A DNA stretch of 37,129 nt, from positions 1 through 37,129 of the forward strand of contig WFQB01000212.1 in the NCBI GenBank assembly GCA_015487305.1, read 5' to 3'. The translations under genes and the position numbers were made by a program. The stretch comes from Parvularculaceae bacterium. GTDB lineage: Bacteria > Pseudomonadota > Alphaproteobacteria > Caulobacterales > Parvularculaceae. Shown one piece after another: positions 1 through 9,982 of the stretch (position 1 is the stretch's first letter; the number at the start of each line of letters is the position of its first letter). The notes below the pieces were generated by a model. The model saw only the letters and a list, made by a program, of their open reading frames with translations. It did not search any database and was not told the origin of the DNA.

Positions 1-341
1 AAGAGCGCAGTCACGAAAAACAGCCCTAAGGCACCCAGAACCAAAAGCCCAGTGACATAGTAAAGCTCATCCGGCCAAATTTCGATGGCGAAAAAATAAA
101 AACGCTGTCCTGAAAAATCGACCAGAACCGCTTGATCGGGTTGGCCGGGACCGCGATCCCAGCGCAACCATGGCAGCAGATAATATATACCAAGGGTGAC
201 AAAGAGCAGCACCCATTTGATAAAACGAAACCGTCCGTGAACCAATTTCGGATAAATTGGTTCACGCTTTTTGTAGAGCTGCCGATTTTCTGCAGAATTT
301 ACCGCATCGACATCATAAGTTTGAATTTCTGACTGACCCAT
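1..341 (-). CDS. ccoG: Cytochrome c oxidase accessory protein CcoG (FixG/RdxA-like), N-terminal part, truncated by window edge
   Basis: Open minus-strand frame from ATG at 341 running off the window: MGQSEIQTYDVDAVNSAENRQLYKKREPIYPKLVHGRFRFIKW...LPWLRWDRGPGQPDQAVLVDFSGQRFYFFAIEIWPDELYYVTG, the typical CcoG N-terminus; directly downstream of ccoP. Confidence 0.88.
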   Translation of the reverse strand, partial: MGQSEIQTYDVDAVNSAENRQLYKKREPIYPKLVHGRFRFIKWVLLFVTLGIYYLLPWLRWDRGPGQPDQAVLVDFSGQRFYFFAIEIWPDELYYVTGLLVLGALGLFFVTAL

Positions 342-350
342 TGAAATGGG

Positions 351-1241
351 TTACTCCTGCTCGCCCCCACCCAGTGTGTGAACATAAACTGCAAGTGATG
401 CGATGGTGGCTTCGTCGAAACGGTGATCCCAGCTGGGCATAACACCATTTCGTGAGTTTGTTATTGTATATTTTATTGCCTCCCTATCGCCACCATAGAG
501 CCATTCGCGATCGGTTAAATTCGGTGCGCCAAACATTCTATTGCCGGTGCCATCAGCACTATGACATACGGAACATTGCGCCTTAAACAAGGGTGCTGCG
601 CGCTGCACAGCCTCTTCATTGACATCGTCCTCGCCTGCCAGATATTGCACATAGCTGGTTAAATCATTGACCTGTTCACCGGATAAAATTCCGGTTTTGC
701 CAAAGGCCGGCATCAGGCTTTTGCGTGATTTTGGATGCGGCGCGCGAATACCATAAGCAATTGTTGTGCGGATATCTTCCAATGTTCCGCCCCATAGCCA
801 GACATCATCGTTCAAATTGGGATAGCCTATCGCCCCTTGCCCGCCGGGGCCGTGGCAGGTTTCACAATTATCGCCAAAGGCCGCTTTGCCGGACGCCATG
901 GCAAATTGCAACAATTCGGGATCATTTTCTATATCGGTCAATGATTTTGACGCCAAAAGCTTTTCCGAATTGGCGCTGCGCATGGCTTGCAATTCAAGCA
1001 TTGCCGCATCCACATTGGCGCGCTCGGAGTGGTTTCTGGTGCCTTTAAAATAGCCATTTATGCCGGGCCATGATGGCATAAACACCCAATAGACAACCGA
1101 CCATACAATGGTCGCATACATGATAATCAACCACCAACGCGGCAGCGGCGTGTTCAGCTCTTTAATGCCGTCCCATTCATGCCCCGTGGTTTGGGTGCCT
1201 GTCGCATCATCAATTTCGGGATTATTTTTATTATTACTCAT
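351..1241 (-). CDS. ccoP: cbb3-type cytochrome c oxidase subunit III (CcoP), dihaem
   Basis: Two CxxCH motifs (CETCH, CSVCH), N-terminal TM segment (WWLIIMYATIVWSVVYWVFMPSWPGI). Start set at internal Met (MSNNKNNPEIDD) rather than the longest ORF start at 1292. Confidence 0.95.
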   Translation of the reverse strand: MSNNKNNPEIDDATGTQTTGHEWDGIKELNTPLPRWWLIIMYATIVWSVVYWVFMPSWPGINGYFKGTRNHSERANVDAAMLELQAMRSANSEKLLASKSLTDIENDPELLQFAMASGKAAFGDNCETCHGPGGQGAIGYPNLNDDVWLWGGTLEDIRTTIAYGIRAPHPKSRKSLMPAFGKTGILSGEQVNDLTSYVQYLAGEDDVNEEAVQRAAPLFKAQCSVCHSADGTGNRMFGAPNLTDREWLYGGDREAIKYTITNSRNGVMPSWDHRFDEATIASLAVYVHTLGGGEQE

Positions 1242-1392
1242 CAGAATTCTCCTCTTCCAGAGGAATTTTGGCCGCATGGTCAAATTTAGCACGATTACTC
1301 GGCGCCAGTGCGTAAACCAGAACCAGAAGGAAAGCGATAACGAATAGGAGCAAGCCGCCCGTCTGCGCTATCTGGGAAAGAGTTTCATACAT
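1234..1392 (-). CDS. ccoQ: cbb3-type oxidase small subunit CcoQ/FixQ
   Basis: Short single-TM protein MYETLSQIAQTGGLLLFVIAFLLVLVYALAPSNRAKFDHAAKIPLEEENSDE between ccoO and ccoP. Confidence 0.88.
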   Translation of the reverse strand: MYETLSQIAQTGGLLLFVIAFLLVLVYALAPSNRAKFDHAAKIPLEEENSDE

Positions 1393-1405
1393 AGGTCTCG
1401 TCTCC

Positions 1406-2140
1406 TTAGCGCAAATTATCGGGGTTTTCGGCTTCATAGGTTGAAAAATCAACCATAGTGCCCAAAACCTGCAAATAGGCGATCAACGCATCCAGCTCGG
1501 TGATTTCTCTCTTATCCATAAAGGCTGGATAGGAAACATCGGGCCAGCGTTCCTCAAAGCCTTCAAAATCTTCTGCCAGAAAATATCCGGCCTGTAATTT
1601 CAAATCCTCTTGCGCATTGGCAATCTGCTCGTCGGTATAAGGAACTCCCACCCGTCGATTGGCAATCAGATGCGTATCCAGACGATCAAATTCAAGCTTG
1701 GTTTTGTCAAGAAACGCATAAGGCGGCATGACAGAGCCGGGCACGAGTGAGCGCGGATCAATCAGGTGCTGGCGTTGCCATTCATCGGAATATTTGCCGC
1801 CAACACGGGCGAGATCTGGCCCGGTGCGTTTTGACCCCCACTGGAAGGGGTGGTCATACATGCTTTCTGCGGCGAGCGAATAATGGCCATAGCGCTCTAC
1901 TTCATCGCGCAAAGGTCGGATCATCTGGCTATGGCAGACATAGCACCCTTCGCGAATATAAATATCGCGGCCCGCCAATTCCAAAGGTGTATAGGGCCGC
2001 ACCCCTTCTACCTCTTCAATCGTGTTTTCGAGATAGAAAAGTGGTGCAATTTCAACCAGCCCACCAATGGATACCACGAATAAAATCGCTGCGACCAAGG
2101 GGCCGGAATGCTTTTCTAGGAAGGCGTGTCTGTCTAACAT
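1406..2140 (-). CDS. ccoO: cbb3-type cytochrome c oxidase subunit II (CcoO), monohaem
   Basis: [11 protein letters not shown] haem motif, N-terminal anchor, position in ccoNOQP. Confidence 0.95.
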   Translation of the reverse strand: MLDRHAFLEKHSGPLVAAILFVVSIGGLVEIAPLFYLENTIEEVEGVRPYTPLELAGRDIYIREGCYVCHSQMIRPLRDEVERYGHYSLAAESMYDHPFQWGSKRTGPDLARVGGKYSDEWQRQHLIDPRSLVPGSVMPPYAFLDKTKLEFDRLDTHLIANRRVGVPYTDEQIANAQEDLKLQAGYFLAEDFEGFEERWPDVSYPAFMDKREITELDALIAYLQVLGTMVDFSTYEAENPDNLR

Positions 2141-2155
2141 TTTTCTTCTCCTTCC

Positions 2156-3811
2156 CTATTCTGCCGGTGCCATGGCCGGTGCTTTACCACCTGCCTGCTT
2201 GGGCTTTTCGTCCAGCACATCACCGCGTGCTGTTTTCCATAAATTGTAACACATGATGAGAGCACCCACGAGGAACATCGTGCCGCCAAGGGCGCGAATG
2301 ACAAAATAGATATGCTTGGCTTCTACAGTTTGAATGAAGGAATATTGCAGGAAGCCCAATTCGTCATAAGAGCGCCACCACAGACCTTCGAGAATACCTG
2401 CCACCCACATGGAAGAGATGTAGAGCAGGATACCCACGGTCGAAATCCAGAAATGCCATTCCACCAGCGCGTTGGAATACAGCTTTTTACGACCCCAAGC
2501 CCATTGCGCGAGACAATAAAGCGCGCCGAAACTGATATAGCCAACCCAGCCAAGAGCGCCGGAATGCACATGCCCGATGGTCCATTCTGTGTAATGGGAT
2601 AGGGAGTTCACCGCCCGCACCGCCATTAGCGGTCCTTCAAATGTACTCATGCCGTAAAACGCGACCGAGACAATCATCATACGAATAACCGGATCGGTGC
2701 GGATTTTATCCCATGCCCCGGACAGGGTCATGAGACCATTGATCATCCCGCCCCAGGACGGCATCCACAACATGACCGAGAAAGTCATCCCCAATGTCTG
2801 CGCCCATTCCGGCAGCGCCGTATAATGCAAATGGTGTGGTCCGGCCCAGATATAGATGAAAATCAGCGACCAGAAATGCACAATGGACAGGCGATAGGAA
2901 TAGACCGGACGCTCTGCCCGTTTGGGAATGAAGTAATACATGATCCCCAAAAAGCCCGCGGTCAGGAAGAAGCCAACCGCATTATGGCCATACCACCATT
3001 GGGTCAGGGCATCTTGCACCCCGGCAAAGAGCGAGTAGGAGCGGGTTTCAATTAAGGAGACCGGCATCGCCAGATTATTGACCACATGCAGCAAGGCCAC
3101 AGTGACGATGAAGGCCAGATAAAACCAGTTGGCCACATAGATATGCGGCTCCTTGCGCTTCCACAAAGTACCCAGATAAACCAGTAAATATGCAACCCAG
3201 ACAATGGTCAGCCAGATATCCGCATACCATTCAGGCTCAGCATATTCGCGCGATTGTGTGACCCCCATGAGATAGCCGGTGGCGGCAATGATGATAAAAA
3301 GCTGATAGCCCCAAAACACAAACCATGGAGCAATGCCGCCAGCAAGGCGCGCCCGTGAAGTCCGCTGAACTACATAAAAGGATGTGGTGATCAAAACCGT
3401 GCCGCCAAAGGCGAAAATCACCGCAGAGGTATGCAGGGGCCGCAAACGACCAAAATTGGTCCAGCCCCATTCTTCAATATACATGAAGTTTGGATAGGCA
3501 AGTTGTAGGGCGATAATGACCCCGACAAGAAAGCCAACAACGCCCCAAAAGGCCGATAAACCAACACCGACTTTGACAATCCCCATCATATAGGGGCCCT
3601 CGTCTTTTTGCGCCTTATATTGCCGGGCAATCATCGCAAAACCGGCAATGATAAAGGCCGTCAAAAAGATAAGCGCGTGGACCCGCATCAGATCATCGGG
3701 GGTCTTGGCTGCAATTATGAGAGCGAACATGCTGCCAATAGCGAGGAATATCCAAAGGATAACAGCATCTATTCCAACGGGTTTACCGGGTGACGTCTGT
3801 GTTTGGCTCAT
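2156..3811 (-). CDS. ccoN: cbb3-type cytochrome c oxidase subunit I (CcoN)
   Basis: 551-aa polytopic haem-copper oxidase; [66 protein letters not shown]. Confidence 0.96.
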   Translation of the reverse strand: MSQTQTSPGKPVGIDAVILWIFLAIGSMFALIIAAKTPDDLMRVHALIFLTAFIIAGFAMIARQYKAQKDEGPYMMGIVKVGVGLSAFWGVVGFLVGVIIALQLAYPNFMYIEEWGWTNFGRLRPLHTSAVIFAFGGTVLITTSFYVVQRTSRARLAGGIAPWFVFWGYQLFIIIAATGYLMGVTQSREYAEPEWYADIWLTIVWVAYLLVYLGTLWKRKEPHIYVANWFYLAFIVTVALLHVVNNLAMPVSLIETRSYSLFAGVQDALTQWWYGHNAVGFFLTAGFLGIMYYFIPKRAERPVYSYRLSIVHFWSLIFIYIWAGPHHLHYTALPEWAQTLGMTFSVMLWMPSWGGMINGLMTLSGAWDKIRTDPVIRMMIVSVAFYGMSTFEGPLMAVRAVNSLSHYTEWTIGHVHSGALGWVGYISFGALYCLAQWAWGRKKLYSNALVEWHFWISTVGILLYISSMWVAGILEGLWWRSYDELGFLQYSFIQTVEAKHIYFVIRALGGTMFLVGALIMCYNLWKTARGDVLDEKPKQAGGKAPAMAPAE

Positions 3812-3987
3812 AATTTAAAACTTCCCTCAAAAGGTCACAGCCTCTTTTTATGTCAGGTGCTCAACCGCTTTAGACTAGCAACCGATAGAACTGGCCATAG
3901 GTCGGCTATATCTGGCCATCTATCCGGATTCTAGGCAGTGAAAACCCATAATTTATGCGGGTGTGCCACCTGCCGAACAGAGCGGAA

Positions 3988-4001
3988 TTGACCTATGTCA
4001 A
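3988..4001. promoter_or_regulatory. FNR box (anaerobox) TTGAC-CTAT-GTCAA upstream of ccoN
   Basis: Perfect TTGAC-N4-GTCAA dyad in the fnr-ccoN intergenic region; the FNR consensus is TTGAT-N4-ATCAA. Confidence 0.8.
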
Positions 4002-4088
4002 ATTTACTATGGCCTGCTTCGTTTGCGAGGCAAACAGGCGCAAAATTAGCTTATTTCATGGTATTTTTTCACGTTCTGCGTGATAGGC

Positions 4089-4796
4089 CTAAATCTCAAC
4101 GCCCTCAAAATGCGCCCCGACCACCACATAGCGGCCAGACACTTCTTGAAGTCTGTGCTGTTTTTTCAAAGAGGCAAGAGTTCGGCTAAGGGTTTCTAGG
4201 CGTAGGCCCAGATAATCGGCAATATCTTGGCGCGGCATGGGCAGGAATATCCGGCCGGAATCATATTTTGGGCATTTTTTGGCAATCATCGAAAGAAAGC
4301 TGAGCACCCGCTCCTCGGCATTGGTTTTGCCAAGAAGAACGATATGATCTTCTGCTTTGTTCATCTCCGTATGGCCACGGGCCAGCAATCTATCCTTAAT
4401 GCCGGGATATTTGCGCGACATTTCATCAAGATAGGAGTGCGAAAATCGACAGACCAGTCCCGGCTCTAAAGCCTCAGCGCTGTGCACGCTATCATGACTG
4501 GCATTGAGACCAAGAAAATCTCCCGGAAAGAGAAAGCCAGTAATTTGGCGGCGACCATCTGATAGCATCCGCACCAGTCGGAATGTACCGGAAACGATCA
4601 CATAAAGTTTTTCGTTGGGCTCACCTTGTTTGACGATGGCCTGACCTTCCCTGACCGAATGATGGGCCATGGTATTGGCAACGATTTTCATATCGTCCGC
4701 GCCAAGTTCTGCACAGATGGAGGTTTTACGAACCTCACAGACAGAGCAATAGGCAGGGTCGGCGATCAATCGGCTGCACTCAGGAAAAACTGGCAC
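4089..4796 (-). CDS. Crp/Fnr-family O2-sensing regulator (FNR/FnrL type)
   Basis: N-terminal CSVCEVRKTSIC (C-x2-C-x7-C) plus later Cys (LVCRF), cNMP-like beta roll, C-terminal HTH (DIADYLGLRLETLSRTLASLKK). Confidence 0.92.
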   Translation of the reverse strand: MPVFPECSRLIADPAYCSVCEVRKTSICAELGADDMKIVANTMAHHSVREGQAIVKQGEPNEKLYVIVSGTFRLVRMLSDGRRQITGFLFPGDFLGLNASHDSVHSAEALEPGLVCRFSHSYLDEMSRKYPGIKDRLLARGHTEMNKAEDHIVLLGKTNAEERVLSFLSMIAKKCPKYDSGRIFLPMPRQDIADYLGLRLETLSRTLASLKKQHRLQEVSGRYVVVGAHFEGVEI

Positions 4797-4934
4797 TGTA
4801 GAAACAAATCCCTTTCATGGCTGACGGCCGGATTGCCATCCCTTATCTGCCATAAATTAAGATTTATCTAGAGAGGCTTCAATTACAAAGCCAGTAAAAT
4901 AGGTGGTCGCCCCTAAAAAATAACCTTGCCACCG

Positions 4935-6299
4935 TTAAACAGCACGGGAAAAGGCTTTGGCAGAGCGGTCTTTTTGCTGATTTGCGAAGGTCGGGTCGAA
5001 AACCGCCGCTATCAGGCGGGAAAAGGCCCGGGCTTCGGGTTTGATTGTAATCTCATCGCCTTCGAGCCGGATTAAATGATCCGCCTCGAATTGTTGCAAG
5101 TCTTGGCGTAAAGCCAGCCAGTCACCCTCATCTGGCGCCACAATCTCATACCAATCGCACAAATTGGCTTGCTGACGGCATAATAATTCATCAATCCAGA
5201 CACCAAGGCGGCGCTCCATGGGGTTGGCTTTCACCCCTTTCTGGGTGGCCAGCTCGCCACTGGCGATGGTTTGCTGATAATCACTGATATATTTGGCATT
5301 TTGCGCTAATAATCCGTCAATCTGGCTAATGGCGCTTGGTCCGAAACCGATAACATTTTTGGCTGTGTCTTCGGTAAAGCCCTGAAAATTGCGCGCCAAT
5401 CGACCTTCCTGTGCTGCCCGGGCAATCGCCGTTTGGGGCTTGGCAAAATGGTCAAAGCCAATGCACTGATAACCTGCCTTCAAAAAGGCTTCATCGGCCA
5501 AAGCTGCCAAATCCGCTCGCTCAACAGGCGATGGCAAATCCTCATCCCGGATCAGCCTTTGATGGAGAATTTTCTGTGGTAGATGGGCATAGCCAAACAG
5601 TGAAATCCGCTCTGGCGACAAAGAGATGGTTTTACGCAGACTATCAGCAAAGATGTCGGCATTTTGTAATGGCAGGCCATAGAGCAGATCAAAGCTGATA
5701 TCATCAATGCCTGCCTCTCGCATGGCTGAAACGCAATTCTCAATCATCTCAAATGATTGCACCCGATTGATGGCCTCTTGCACTTTCGGATCGAAATCCT
5801 GCACCCCGAGGCTCATGCGGGTAATGCCAATGGCAGCAAGCGCATGGATGCCTTCTGATGTGCAAAGGCGCGGGTCCAACTCCATGCAGACGGGGCTTAA
5901 ATCGGTAAAGCCGATGGATTGCTCAATCTGATCCAATATGTTTCGTAAATCTTTGGGGTCAAAATAATTGGGGGTACCGCCGCCAAAATGGATTTGGCTG
6001 ACCACCCCGCGGCCACGCAAAATATCTCCTACCTGTTTTATCTCGGCGATCACCGCATCAAGATAAGGCCTAGCCCGTTCAGGATCATTTTCCACCCGCA
6101 TATTGCAGCCGCAATACCAACAAAGCTGGGTGCAAAACGGGATATGGATATAGATGGAGATTGGCTCATAAAGCCCGATATTTTCGAGCGCAGCGCGATA
6201 TTCCTTCGGACCCACTGCAGTATTGAAGTGCAGTGCCGAAGGGTAGCTGGTATAGCGCGGCGCTGGGCGCGTCAGATATTTATGCCATTTTTCCTGCAT
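4935..6299 (-). CDS. hemN: Oxygen-independent coproporphyrinogen III oxidase (radical SAM)
   Basis: Radical-SAM motif CTQLCWYCGCN, IHFGGGTPNYF, SISFDLLYGLP-type segment (DDISFDLLYGLPLQ); 454 aa. Confidence 0.96.
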   Translation of the reverse strand: MQEKWHKYLTRPAPRYTSYPSALHFNTAVGPKEYRAALENIGLYEPISIYIHIPFCTQLCWYCGCNMRVENDPERARPYLDAVIAEIKQVGDILRGRGVVSQIHFGGGTPNYFDPKDLRNILDQIEQSIGFTDLSPVCMELDPRLCTSEGIHALAAIGITRMSLGVQDFDPKVQEAINRVQSFEMIENCVSAMREAGIDDISFDLLYGLPLQNADIFADSLRKTISLSPERISLFGYAHLPQKILHQRLIRDEDLPSPVERADLAALADEAFLKAGYQCIGFDHFAKPQTAIARAAQEGRLARNFQGFTEDTAKNVIGFGPSAISQIDGLLAQNAKYISDYQQTIASGELATQKGVKANPMERRLGVWIDELLCRQQANLCDWYEIVAPDEGDWLALRQDLQQFEADHLIRLEGDEITIKPEARAFSRLIAAVFDPTFANQQKDRSAKAFSRAV

Positions 6300-6335
6300 G
6301 AGGGCCTGTATAATCGATAAATACGCCTAAAATCC

Positions 6336-6349
6336 ATGACTTAAGTCAA
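6336..6349. promoter_or_regulatory. Candidate FNR box ATGAC-TTAA-GTCAA upstream of hemN
   Basis: Dyad 37-50 bp upstream of the hemN ATG; one mismatch from TTGAC-N4-GTCAA. Confidence 0.7.
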
Positions 6350-6426
6350 ATCTACCATGAATCTCCCCCTTGCGAGGGATTGCTAACACCGCCATTCTTG
6401 CAGTTGAACAAAACACAGGAATGATG

Positions 6427-7218
6427 ATGACCGAAACCCCAATTCTGACCGAGCTGACCGACGGCCTGCTGACCATTCGCTTTAACCGACCCGATAGCCT
6501 GAACAGTCTCAACCGGGCTTTGCTGGAAGGTGCTAATGAGGCCTTTGAGCGGGCCGCCAAAGACGAAGAAGTGCGGGCGGTGATGCTGACCGGAACCGGG
6601 CGCGGCTTTTGCGCTGGGGCTGACCTGACCGAAGCCTCGGCCAGTGCTGGCGGCGGCCCGTATGATATGTCCGACAATCTGCGCCAGCTTTATGACCCGC
6701 TGGTGCTGGCGATTGCGCGATTGGAAAAACCCGTCCTATGCGCTGTTAATGGTATTGCCGCTGGAGCCGGGGCTAATTTCGCCCTCGCCTGCGATATTGT
6801 GGTGGCGTCCGACAAGGCCTATTTCCTGCAAGCCTTTGCCCGTATTGGCGTTGTCCCTGATGCTGGCGGCACATGGTTTCTGCCGCGTCAAATTGGGCTG
6901 GCCAAAGCCATGGGGCTGATGATGCTGGCTGATAAAGTAGATGCCAAGGAAGCAGAACGCCTTGGCCTCATCTGGGCGGTGCTGCCCGGTGACAGTTTTG
7001 AGGAAGAGGCCCGCGCACTTGGCCTGCGTCTTGCCAAAGGGCCAACGCAGGTTCATGGCTCCATCAAAGCCATGTTACGGGCAAGCTTTGGTAATACGTT
7101 GGAGACCCAACTGGCTTTGGAATCCCGCTATCAATCCCTCGCCTCACGGTCAGAAGATTTTCGCGAAGGGGTGATGGCCTTTTTGCAAAAACGCGATGCC
7201 AATTTCAAAGGGAAATAA
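6427..7218 (+). CDS. Enoyl-CoA hydratase/isomerase family protein
   Basis: Crotonase signature: LTGTGRGFCAGADLTEAS, AVNGIAAGAGANFALACDIVVAS, FARIGVVPDAGGTWFLPRQIG. ATG at 6427 favoured by AGGA at 6417-6420. Confidence 0.93.
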   Translation: MTETPILTELTDGLLTIRFNRPDSLNSLNRALLEGANEAFERAAKDEEVRAVMLTGTGRGFCAGADLTEASASAGGGPYDMSDNLRQLYDPLVLAIARLEKPVLCAVNGIAAGAGANFALACDIVVASDKAYFLQAFARIGVVPDAGGTWFLPRQIGLAKAMGLMMLADKVDAKEAERLGLIWAVLPGDSFEEEARALGLRLAKGPTQVHGSIKAMLRASFGNTLETQLALESRYQSLASRSEDFREGVMAFLQKRDANFKGK

Positions 7219-7263
7219 TCAGCCAGTTAAGGTCCACAACAGATACAAAACGCAGCCCGAGGT

Positions 7264-7312
7264 GCCGCCATCCTTCGACAAGCTCAGGATGAGGCGGCGT
7301 CTCGAAGGGCGA
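7264..7312. repeat. REP-like intergenic palindrome
   Basis: CCGCCATCCTTCGACAAGCTCAGGATGAGGCGG with CCGCC/GGCGG and TCCT/AGGA arms, followed by CTCGAAGG complementary to CCTTCGA. Resembles the dispersed TCCTTCGACAAGCTCAGGATGAGG-type repeat seen in alphaproteobacterial genomes (recalled, not searched). Confidence 0.6.
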
Positions 7313-7376
7313 CAACAACGAACAGAAGTCAAACCAAAACCCTGACCTCTATCCGGTCCTCAATGGAGAAACGCTC

Positions 7377-7664
7377 ATGTTCATTATCTTATTAAAATTC
7401 GCTACCAATAAAGCCAATGCCGGACAGTTTATGGACGGCCATAAGGCATGGATCAAACAGGGCTTTGCTGAGGGGGTGTTTCTGATGGCCGGAAGCCTGC
7501 AACCTAATCAGGGCGGCGCGGTGATGGCCCATAATGTCTCCCGCGAGGAATTAGAGACTCGCGTCAACCAAGACCCGTTTGTGGCTGAAAATGTGGTTAG
7601 CGCAGAAATTCTGGAGATCACCCCGAACATGGTGGATGAAAAATTGAAGTTTTTGCAGAGTTAA
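7377..7664 (+). CDS. YciI-like protein
   Basis: 95-aa protein MFIILLKFATNKANAGQFMDGHKAWIKQGFAEGVFLMAGSLQPNQGGAVMA..., YCII-type fold pattern (H43-type His, D in NQDPFV). Confidence 0.8.
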   Translation: MFIILLKFATNKANAGQFMDGHKAWIKQGFAEGVFLMAGSLQPNQGGAVMAHNVSREELETRVNQDPFVAENVVSAEILEITPNMVDEKLKFLQS

Positions 7665-7665
7665 A

Positions 7666-8841
7666 TCATGCCACCTCAAACAGGCCTGCGGCACCCATGC
7701 CGCCGCCGACGCACATGGTACAGACCACATATTTCACACCGCGTCTTTTGCCCTCTATCAGCGCATGACCAACCATGCGCGCGCCGGACATGCCATAGGG
7801 GTGGCCAACGGAAATTGCGCCGCCATTGACGTTTAAAATCTCGTCGGGAATGCCAAGCTTGTCGCGGCAATAAATGACCTGCACCGCAAAGGCTTCGTTT
7901 AATTCCCACAAGCCTATATCACCCATTTTAAGGCCGTTTTTCTCCAGCAGCTTTGGTACTGCAAAGACCGGCCCGATGCCCATCTCTTCCGGCTCCAGCC
8001 CGGCAACGGCAATGCCGCGATATATGCCAAGGGGCGCAAGACCGCGTTTTGCCGCTTCGCCCGCTTCCATCAGTACCGCCGCTGAAGCCCCATCCGATAG
8101 CTGCGAGGCATTGCCGGCGGTTATTACTGCCCCTTCCCCGCGCACAGGCTTCAACCCTTGCAAGCCTTCCAAGCTGGTGGATGGGCGATTGCCCTCATCC
8201 TTTTCCAATACCACATCATGGGTGGAAATTTTGCCGCTTTCTTTGTCCTTCATCATCATGGTCGATGGCAGGGGTACAATCTCATCGTCGAACTTGCCGG
8301 CCGCTTGCGCCGCCGCCGTGCGCTGCTGGGATTGCAGGGCATATTCGTCTTGTGCTTCGCGGGAAATGCCATAGCGCTTAGCGACAATTTCCGCCGTGTC
8401 GATCATTTGAATATAGGCATTGGGGTGCATCTCCACCAAAGCCGGGTCTGGCTCGACCCGCATTTGCGGTGTCTGCACCATGGAAATACTTTCCACCCCG
8501 CCACCAAGGGCAATCTGCTGGCCATCGGCAATGATCTGTTTTGCGGCGATGCCAATGGCCATCATGCCTGACGCGCATTGGCGATCGACCGACATGCCCG
8601 GCACTTCTACCGGTAGCCCGGCGCGCAATACCGCGTTGCGGGCGATGGTGTGTTGCACGCCCTGTTGCAGGGCCGCGCCGGTGATAACATCTTCCACTTC
8701 GCCACCATCAAGCTTCGCCCGCTTCACTGCCTCGTTAATGGCATGGCCTGCTAGGGTCGGGCTTGGGGTGGCGTTGAACGCCCCGCGATAGGCTTTGCCA
8801 ATAGGGGTGCGGGCGGTTGAGACAATGACGGCTTCACGCAT
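7666..8841 (-). CDS. Acetyl-CoA acetyltransferase (thiolase)
   Basis: [12 protein letters not shown] active Cys, [37 protein letters not shown]-terminal signature. Confidence 0.95.
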   Translation of the reverse strand: MREAVIVSTARTPIGKAYRGAFNATPSPTLAGHAINEAVKRAKLDGGEVEDVITGAALQQGVQHTIARNAVLRAGLPVEVPGMSVDRQCASGMMAIGIAAKQIIADGQQIALGGGVESISMVQTPQMRVEPDPALVEMHPNAYIQMIDTAEIVAKRYGISREAQDEYALQSQQRTAAAQAAGKFDDEIVPLPSTMMMKDKESGKISTHDVVLEKDEGNRPSTSLEGLQGLKPVRGEGAVITAGNASQLSDGASAAVLMEAGEAAKRGLAPLGIYRGIAVAGLEPEEMGIGPVFAVPKLLEKNGLKMGDIGLWELNEAFAVQVIYCRDKLGIPDEILNVNGGAISVGHPYGMSGARMVGHALIEGKRRGVKYVVCTMCVGGGMGAAGLFEVA

Positions 8842-9007
8842 GGGGGTTCTCCTTTGATTTTCCGCCTCACATTAGCCATTCACGCCCGCAATGTCTCAAA
8901 CTTAATGCAGTCCTGCCTTCACATGGCTTTGACCATTGCATTCAACTGCAATACCCGCGTGACCCAAAGCCAAATTCACGGCACAATCAGGAAAAAAGGA
9001 ATTGAAA

Positions 9008-9982
9008 ATGAAAGCCCTCACCTGTCACGCCTTTAAGCCTTACAAAGAACACGCCGTCGAAGATGTGGACGCGCCCGCTATTTCTCCCGGCCATGTGCGG
9101 ATTGAAATTCATGCGGCGGGGATAAATTTTCCTGACCTTTTAATGGTCGAAGGCAAATATCAGATGAAGCCGCCTTTTCCCTTTATCGCCGGGGCTGAAT
9201 GTGCCGGAGTGATTACCGAGCTGGGTGAAGGGGTTAAAACCCGCAAAATTGGTGAGCGGGTTTTATGCGTTGTCCCCATAGGCGCTTTTGCCGAGCAGGT
9301 GGTGGCACCGGAAATGACCTGCTTTCCCTTGTCCCAAAATATGAGTTTTGCCGAAGGCGCTGCCCTGACCATAACCTATGGTACGGCCCTTCATGCTCTC
9401 GATCAGCGCGCCAATCTGCAAGCTGGCGAGAAACTTTTGGTTCTCGGCGCTGCGGGCGGGGTTGGCCTTGCGGCTATTGAGCTTGGCAAGGCCATGGGGG
9501 CGGAGATTATTGCCGCCGCCAGCTCGGAAGAAAAATGTGCCGCAGCCAAAGCCCGCGGCGCTAAGCATGGTATCAATTACGCGCAAGATGATTTGAAATC
9601 CCGCGCCAAAGAACTGTCTGGCGGCGGGGTTGATGTAGTGTTTGACCCTGTGGGTGATAAATTTGCCGAGCCTGCCATTCGCGCCCTTGGCTGGGGCGGG
9701 CGATTTTTGGTGATTGGCTTTGCCGGAGGGGAAATTCCCAAAATTCCGCTCAATCTGACCTTGCTGAAAAGCGCCGATATTCGCGGTGTGTTTTGGGGGG
9801 CGTGGACCATGCGCGACCCGAAAACACATTTTGCCAATATGGCGAAGCTGATGGAATTTTTTGAGCAGGGTAAAATCAAACCGCAAATCAGCAATAGCTA
9901 TCCGTTGCAGGATTTTTCCGCTGCCTTTGATGAACTGGCTGAGCGCCGCGCCATTGGTAAGGTGGTGCTAACCATGCGCTAA
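9008..9982 (+). CDS. NADPH:quinone oxidoreductase / zinc-type MDR family alcohol dehydrogenase
   Basis: GINFPDLLMVEGKYQ, PFIAGAECAGVI, LVLGAAGGVGLAAIELGKAMGA (Rossmann). ATG at 9008 preferred over TTG at 9002. Confidence 0.93.
   Translation: MKALTCHAFKPYKEHAVEDVDAPAISPGHVRIEIHAAGINFPDLLMVEGKYQMKPPFPFIAGAECAGVITELGEGVKTRKIGERVLCVVPIGAFAEQVVAPEMTCFPLSQNMSFAEGAALTITYGTALHALDQRANLQAGEKLLVLGAAGGVGLAAIELGKAMGAEIIAAASSEEKCAAAKARGAKHGINYAQDDLKSRAKELSGGGVDVVFDPVGDKFAEPAIRALGWGGRFLVIGFAGGEIPKIPLNLTLLKSADIRGVFWGAWTMRDPKTHFANMAKLMEFFEQGKIKPQISNSYPLQDFSAAFDELAERRAIGKVVLTMR

Noticed and set aside
351-3811. ccoNOQP-G cluster as a possible novel feature
   Set aside because: Standard order and content of an alphaproteobacterial cbb3 oxidase locus.
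7264-7312. Palindrome considered as a rho-independent terminator
   Set aside because: No T-run follows the stem; fits a REP-like element better.
8930-8960. TTGACCATTGCATTCAA as a possible FNR box upstream of the thiolase/quinone oxidoreductase genes
   Set aside because: Half-sites are wrongly spaced (TTGAC-CATT-GCATT); does not fit the TTGAT-N4-ATCAA pattern.
9263-9886. 207-aa minus-strand ORF in the quinone oxidoreductase gene
   Set aside because: Antisense to a well-supported MDR protein; no domain or start signal.
9968-9982. 15-bp tail-to-tail overlap of the quinone oxidoreductase and GMC oxidoreductase genes
   Set aside because: Compact convergent gene ends are common; no sign of special function.
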